NCBI GenBank assembly: GCA_023381695.1
Contig: JAMCQP010000038.1
Span: forward strand, 27,649 to 91,648
Reading direction: 5' to 3'
Source of the DNA: Bacillota bacterium
GTDB lineage: Bacteria; Bacillota; UBA5301; JAMCQP01
DNA length: 64,000 nt
Shown: positions 59,139-64,000 of the stretch, one piece after another
How positions within the stretch are numbered: position 1 is the first letter of the stretch
Layout of the letters: every line of letters begins with the position of its first letter
Notes under the pieces: generated by a model
Seen by the model: the letters and a program-made list of their open reading frames with translations, nothing else
Told to the model about the DNA's origin: nothing
Database searches by the model: none
Translations under genes and position numbers: made by a program

Positions 59139-60401
59139 CTAGTAGTTGAAGATCTCGTTCATCCTGGCGGCGTACTTCTTGGCGCCCTCTTCCACGCTAA
59201 TCTTGCCGCTGAGCATCTCCTGAATCATATTGGTCACGACACTCTTCTCAACGGCCCCCCAGGCCGGCGTGGCCGGATAAGAGCGAGCCACCTTCATCTG
59301 ATCGGCAAAGACCTTCAAGACCGGGTCATTTTTATAGGTGTCATAGGTCGAGACCCGGCCGGGGAAGAACTTGACCTCCCTGGCAAAGTCAATGAGGTTC
59401 TTGGGCTGGAGCAGCATTTTCACGTACTCGGCCGCCAGCTCCTTGTTCTTCGATTGCCTGAAGATCACCAGGTTGCTGCCGCCGGCGAAGGAGGAACCAT
59501 CCTTCTTGCCCCTGGGCATCATGGCGACCCCGATCTTCCCCGCCAGATCCGGATTGGACTTCAGGATAGGCTCCAGACCCCAGGAACCTTCGATAAACAT
59601 CGCCGCCTTACCCAGTGCGAACGCTTGCCGCGCTTCCAGGGCGCCCCAGGTGACGCTGGCCTCCGGGGTCACTTTATATCTGGTCAATAGCTCGGTAAAC
59701 CATTTCAAGGCTTCAACGGCCGCGGGCTGATCGATGGCGGACACCCATTTGCCGTCTTTCCTGACCGCAATTTCCCCGCCGTTCTGCCAGATCAAGGGCA
59801 GCCAGGTATGCCGACCGTTACCCTGCAGAGCGAAGCCATACCGGTCGATCTTGCCGTCCTTGTCGGTATCCTTCGTAAGCACCTTTGCAGCCTGCAGGAA
59901 CTCGTCCCAGGTCCTGGGCGCCTCCAGACCGGCTTCCTTGAACCAGTCCTTGCGGTAGATCAAGCCCCGGGCGCCGGCGTACCAGGGCGCGCCGTAAAGC
60001 TTGCCGTCCAGAGTGGCGCTTTCCACCAGCCCCGGCGAGAAATCATCCCGGTATCCCCACTGATCAACGTACTTGTCCATCGGTTCCAGGGCGCCCATAT
60101 CGGCAAACTGGCCGTTCCAGGTGCTGCCCATCTCCGCCACGTCAGGGGCCACCCCGCCGGCGATGGAGGTGATGAACTTCTGCTGCCCGGAGAGCCAGGG
60201 TATGTACTGGATCTCCACCTTCACCCCGGGATGCGACTTTTCAAAGTCGCCGTTCACATCGTTGAAGTACTTGGTGATTGCCTCCCGGTTGCCGGGTTCC
60301 ATGATCCACACATTCAGGACCTTGCTCTCGGCCAGGACACCGGTGGCCGCCAACCCCACGAGAAGTAAAACCGCAACCAGCAGACCCAATGCCTTTCTCA
60401 T
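59139..60401 (-). CDS. Sugar ABC transporter substrate-binding protein
   Basis: MRKALGLLVAVLLLVGLAATGVLAESKVLNVWIMEPGNREAITKYFNDV...; RBS GGAGG before ATG. Confidence 0.92.
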   Translation of the reverse strand: MRKALGLLVAVLLLVGLAATGVLAESKVLNVWIMEPGNREAITKYFNDVNGDFEKSHPGVKVEIQYIPWLSGQQKFITSIAGGVAPDVAEMGSTWNGQFADMGALEPMDKYVDQWGYRDDFSPGLVESATLDGKLYGAPWYAGARGLIYRKDWFKEAGLEAPRTWDEFLQAAKVLTKDTDKDGKIDRYGFALQGNGRHTWLPLIWQNGGEIAVRKDGKWVSAIDQPAAVEALKWFTELLTRYKVTPEASVTWGALEARQAFALGKAAMFIEGSWGLEPILKSNPDLAGKIGVAMMPRGKKDGSSFAGGSNLVIFRQSKNKELAAEYVKMLLQPKNLIDFAREVKFFPGRVSTYDTYKNDPVLKVFADQMKVARSYPATPAWGAVEKSVVTNMIQEMLSGKISVEEGAKKYAARMNEIFNY

Positions 60402-60661
60402 TTTCCTGCCTCCTTCAAAATTTTGTGCTGGAGCGCTCCCGCAGCGCCTTGAAAAGCACTTCTTCTCATCCAAAGACCACCAAAATATTTCGACCCGGGG
60501 AAAGAAATTCCTCTCAAAAGAGCGAGATCCAGCCCTTTTAATTCTTTCCAGTTGGTGGGGCATAACCTGATTCCGCCCTTCATAAACATGGAAGATGAAT
60601 AACCGGATGCGCCCTTTCCATCTGCAAACAAGGACGGTTACGCCATCTGTAAACAAGGCGG

Positions 60662-62800
60662 GTGATCTTGGTGCGGTCCCTGGCGCTCGTTCTGGGGTTA
60701 TTGCTGACGGGGCTTTTTTCCGTGGTGGAGACCTATCTCGGCCTGACCCAACAACTGGGATTTATCGCTGCCCTTCCGGCAGCTTTTTTAGCGGTGATCG
60801 TCATCGGAAGCTTCCCCACGGGAGGTCTCCCCGGAAGGACGGTAAGCCATGAGGCCAACCTGGTCCAGAGCATGGCCTCCACCGCATTCCCCGTGGCTCT
60901 GGCGGCCGGCGTCTTCCTCCCGGCGATATGGGCCTGGGGTTGGCGGCCTTCAGTGGCGGTTCTGTTCATCTTTTTGCTGGGTGGGAGCGTTTTGGGGTTC
61001 TGGGCGGCGATCATCACCTTTGATCCATCCGCCGGCCCCGCCAAAAGGCTCGCTGTCTTTCCCGAGGCCAGGGCGGTCGCCGTCCTTCTTTCGTCGCTTC
61101 CCCATGAACTCGCGGAGCGGTGGAGGTTTACGGGGCTCTTTGTGTTGGGTATCGCCGCCCGGATCTGCCAGCAGGGCCTGGGCTGGTGGTCTTCGTCAGC
61201 GTACCTTCCACTGCCCGCGGTGGCTCGTGTGCCGTGGAATGCGGGGATCGGCATCCAGGTCTCGCCCGCCCTTCTGGGATTCGGCTACCTGGCGGGTCCA
61301 AAGATTACGGGACAGGTGCTGGCGGGCGGCATCTTCTCCTGGCTGGGATTTCCACTGGTGGCCGGTTTCTTCGCCGGCCGCGACGCGATAATCTTTCCGT
61401 CCCCCATCCCCATGGCCAACCTGCCCATCCCCCAGATGTGGAACTACTTCGGCCTGTACCTGGGAATCGGCGCCCTGGCCGGAGCGCTGATCATGCTGGC
61501 CGCCAAAGAGCTCCCGCGGGCGCTTTCCCGGGCTCTGGCGGGCATGGGTTTCTCCCGGCCTGTCTCCACCCTGCCGCCGGTTCTCGTCTTCCCCGGCCTG
61601 GCCATGGCGGTGATTGCGCTACTTTGCCTGAACCTCCTGACAGACCTGCCTTTTCCGGGTTACCTGGGGGTAGTCGGCGGCCTGGCTGCCGCGGTGCCCA
61701 TGATCTGGGTATATGCCAGGGGAAGCGGCCTTGTGGGGCTCTTTACCTTGCCTGCCGCCGCGCTGGGCAGCGCCGGTCTTCTACTGGCGGGCATCCTTAC
61801 CCGGGGAGCAATCGGCGGCAATCCCGGCGCATACGGCGCCTACAACACATACAGCGCCTACCTTGTCCCCCTGGGCGCAGCGTTTCTCGCTACCCTGGCG
61901 GCCGCTGTAGGCGGGGATTTTGCACAGAACCTGCACACCTGGCGGCTCATCTATTTCTCATCGGGGGAAGAAGCATCCCGGCAAAGCCTGCCCTGGCTTT
62001 TTACCGCCAAGCTCTCCAGCATCGTCGTCGCCGCCCTGCTTGTCGCCGGCGTCGCCGGGGCTTTCAGCCAGAAGATGGTGCTTGGTTCCGTCGAATTCCC
62101 CGCCCCCCTTGCCGCCCGGTTCAGCCTGATCCTCGGTGGTCCTGCGAATCAGGCGCCGCCCTGGGCCTTGATCCTTTCGGGTTGCCTGGCGGGAATAGGC
62201 GCCCACCTGCTTACCGGAAACGGCCTGCTCTTTGCGCTCGGAACCATCATCCCGCTGGAGACAAGTTTCGCTCTGGGACTGGGAGGAATTCTGCACCGGG
62301 TGTTCGACGCCGATTCACGTTCCGGGTCAACCCCGGTTGAGGTGGCGGGCACTGCCACGACCACCCCCGCCGCTGGCGCCGCCGCTAGCGCATCCGCCAC
62401 CGTCCGGCAGCCATATTTCCGGCAGGTCCTCACCCTGAAGGCGCCGGAAAACGTCCTTGCCGCCGCGCTGGCCGCCGGCGACACTCTGGCGGGCGCGCTG
62501 CTGGCCTTCATCACTTATTTCAGCGCCACAAACACCGGAACGGGGAGCATGGGAACCGGCTTATCAGCCGCCGACAAGCTTGGAAAGCCTGGAGACATAC
62601 TTGCCTGGGTGGCCCTGTTTCTGATGGTGACGGTTTTCGGGCTCCTGCTCTTTACCGCTGATAAAAAAGCAAAAGCTGGCCAAGTAGAAGCCAGCAAAAA
62701 GGAAGCTGATAAAAATGAGGCAGGTGATGTTGACGATGCCGGCAAGGAACTTGACGCCCCAGGCAACATCGAACTCGACAAGGAAAATCAAGATCAATAG
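60662..62800 (+). CDS. OPT-family (oligopeptide transporter-like) membrane protein
   Basis: Many TM segments; EANLVQSMASTAFPVALAAG and LLGFGYLAGPKITGQVLAGGIFSWLGFPLV resemble OPT family. Confidence 0.65.
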   Translation: MILVRSLALVLGLLLTGLFSVVETYLGLTQQLGFIAALPAAFLAVIVIGSFPTGGLPGRTVSHEANLVQSMASTAFPVALAAGVFLPAIWAWGWRPSVAVLFIFLLGGSVLGFWAAIITFDPSAGPAKRLAVFPEARAVAVLLSSLPHELAERWRFTGLFVLGIAARICQQGLGWWSSSAYLPLPAVARVPWNAGIGIQVSPALLGFGYLAGPKITGQVLAGGIFSWLGFPLVAGFFAGRDAIIFPSPIPMANLPIPQMWNYFGLYLGIGALAGALIMLAAKELPRALSRALAGMGFSRPVSTLPPVLVFPGLAMAVIALLCLNLLTDLPFPGYLGVVGGLAAAVPMIWVYARGSGLVGLFTLPAAALGSAGLLLAGILTRGAIGGNPGAYGAYNTYSAYLVPLGAAFLATLAAAVGGDFAQNLHTWRLIYFSSGEEASRQSLPWLFTAKLSSIVVAALLVAGVAGAFSQKMVLGSVEFPAPLAARFSLILGGPANQAPPWALILSGCLAGIGAHLLTGNGLLFALGTIIPLETSFALGLGGILHRVFDADSRSGSTPVEVAGTATTTPAAGAAASASATVRQPYFRQVLTLKAPENVLAAALAAGDTLAGALLAFITYFSATNTGTGSMGTGLSAADKLGKPGDILAWVALFLMVTVFGLLLFTADKKAKAGQVEASKKEADKNEAGDVDDAGKELDAPGNIELDKENQDQ

Positions 62801-64000
62801 ATCAGATACCTGGCCCGGACCGCCATGAAGTCGCTTAACTTCTCCTGCCAGGCCGCGATGATCGTTTCGGGTTTTTCGCCGCGCTGGATGGCCAGACGGA
62901 CGGCATCGGTACCCATCGCCAGATCAAACATGTTTCTCGCTCCGGGCGCCACCCTGGGCCAGTAGGATCGGTCCGGATTCTGGTCACGGATGGCCGTGAG
63001 AATGTAGACAGCCGTCTCGACCGGACGAAAGGCCCTGGTATCGCTAATCTCCAGTTGCACCCCGCCGCTGGTCTTGCCGGCATACCCGCCCCTGGCCGGT
63101 ACAACCGAAATGGGCTTGAACCTCACCCCCGCCAGGCCGCGGCCGTTCAGGCTTTCCGCCAGCGCCGACCCGTCGATCCCGGGGGCCGCCACATATTCAA
63201 ACGGCTGGTCCGTCCCCGCGCCCTCGACAAACCCCGCCTCGCCAATGAGCCCCGCACCTGGATAAAAGATGGGGGTCTCCATCTTTGGGATGTTCGGAGA
63301 GGTAGCCACCCACGGCAAGCCGGTATCCGCGAAGAACATCTCCCGGCGCCAGCCTTCCATGGGAATGACGGTCAGATCGGCGTCGATGCCGAACTCCTTG
63401 TTGAATAGGCCGGCCAGCTCGCCGATGGTCATTCCATGCCGCACCGGAATCGGGTACATTCCGATAAATGAGCGGAAGTCATCCTCCAGCACCGGCCCCT
63501 CCACCGCCACGCCCCCAATCGGGTTGGGCCGATCCAGGACCATCACCGGAAGATGGTTCTCCCTGGCGGCCATCATCACATTGGCCATGGTGGAGATATA
63601 AGTATAAGCCCGGGCGCCCACATCCTGGAGATCAATGAGCAACAGATCAATTCCTGCCAGCATCTCCGGGGTCGGTTTTCTGGTCTTGCCGTAGAGGCTG
63701 TACACGGGGAGTTTGGTCTGAGGATCGATGTAAGATGGGACATATTCCCCGGCCGGCCGGTCCCCGCGCAGGCCGTGTTCCGGCGCAAAAAGAGCCGCCA
63801 GCCGGGTGCTTTCCGCCTGATTGTCCACCTGCTTCTCCATCTGCCTCTCCACCTGCCGGAGCAGGTCGGCATCGTGGATCAACTGGCTGTTAACCCCGGT
63901 CTGGTTGGTAACCAGACCGATTCGTTTCCCTTCCAGCAGCCCCAGATGTTTCTCCAACAATACCTCTATGCCGGGCTTGACGTGGGTGGAAGGAGGCGCC
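62794..64000 (-). CDS. DUF1343 (NamZ-like exo-beta-N-acetylmuramidase), 5' end beyond window
   Basis: GKRIGLVTNQTGVNSQLIHDADLLRQ; LFAPEHGLRGDRPAGEYVPSYIDPQTKLPVYSLYGKTRKPTPEMLAGIDLLLIDLQDVGARAYTYISTM; frame open to the window edge. Confidence 0.9.
   Translation of the reverse strand, partial: APPSTHVKPGIEVLLEKHLGLLEGKRIGLVTNQTGVNSQLIHDADLLRQVERQMEKQVDNQAESTRLAALFAPEHGLRGDRPAGEYVPSYIDPQTKLPVYSLYGKTRKPTPEMLAGIDLLLIDLQDVGARAYTYISTMANVMMAARENHLPVMVLDRPNPIGGVAVEGPVLEDDFRSFIGMYPIPVRHGMTIGELAGLFNKEFGIDADLTVIPMEGWRREMFFADTGLPWVATSPNIPKMETPIFYPGAGLIGEAGFVEGAGTDQPFEYVAAPGIDGSALAESLNGRGLAGVRFKPISVVPARGGYAGKTSGGVQLEISDTRAFRPVETAVYILTAIRDQNPDRSYWPRVAPGARNMFDLAMGTDAVRLAIQRGEKPETIIAAWQEKLSDFMAVRARYLIY

Noticed and set aside
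61120-62340. 406-aa alternative-frame ORF inside the OPT transporter gene
   Set aside because: Low-complexity Arg/Pro/Gly translation; the 712-aa frame has coherent TM helices.

Overview
The window is mostly GC-rich bacterial chromosome. Gene content suggests a Bacillota-type syntrophic or fermentative organism that may be diderm; the taxonomy is inference. Main blocks: (1) methylmalonyl-CoA mutase B12 subunit and a MeaB GTPase with an internal insertion; (2) an SsuABC/TauABC-type ABC importer on the minus strand with a pseudoknot-capable leader; (3) two paralogous beta-barrel-like exported proteins, one broken at a G10 tract; (4) a large acyl-CoA/beta-oxidation cluster (hbd, crt, bcd-like, thiolases, CoA transferase, etfBA, EtfD/HdrD-like FeS oxidoreductase, DUF35 OB-fold protein) preceded by two sigma-54-type promoters and a small remnant of a sigma-54 activator; (5) two more beta-barrel-like proteins and a DUF2889 gene with a sigma-54-like promoter downstream of an 8 x 14-bp tandem array; (6) a GlcNAc-type locus (GH84 glycosidase, BglG/GlcT antiterminator, PTS EIIC/EIIB/EIIA, DUF7916-like protein, HPr, EI) with two RAT/terminator leaders; (7) Tex, cell-wall amidase, Pcm, PspC/LiaF-like genes; (8) a c-di-GMP-I riboswitch upstream of a secretin gene carrying an in-frame amber stop, followed by a decayed island with Rhs fragments, a transposase remnant and an Rhs C-terminal toxin/immunity pair; (9) threonine aldolase, DUF362 ferredoxin protein, a sugar ABC importer, an OPT transporter and a NamZ-like (DUF1343) muramidase running off the end. 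All assignments come from reading the sequence and ORF translations; no database search was run.
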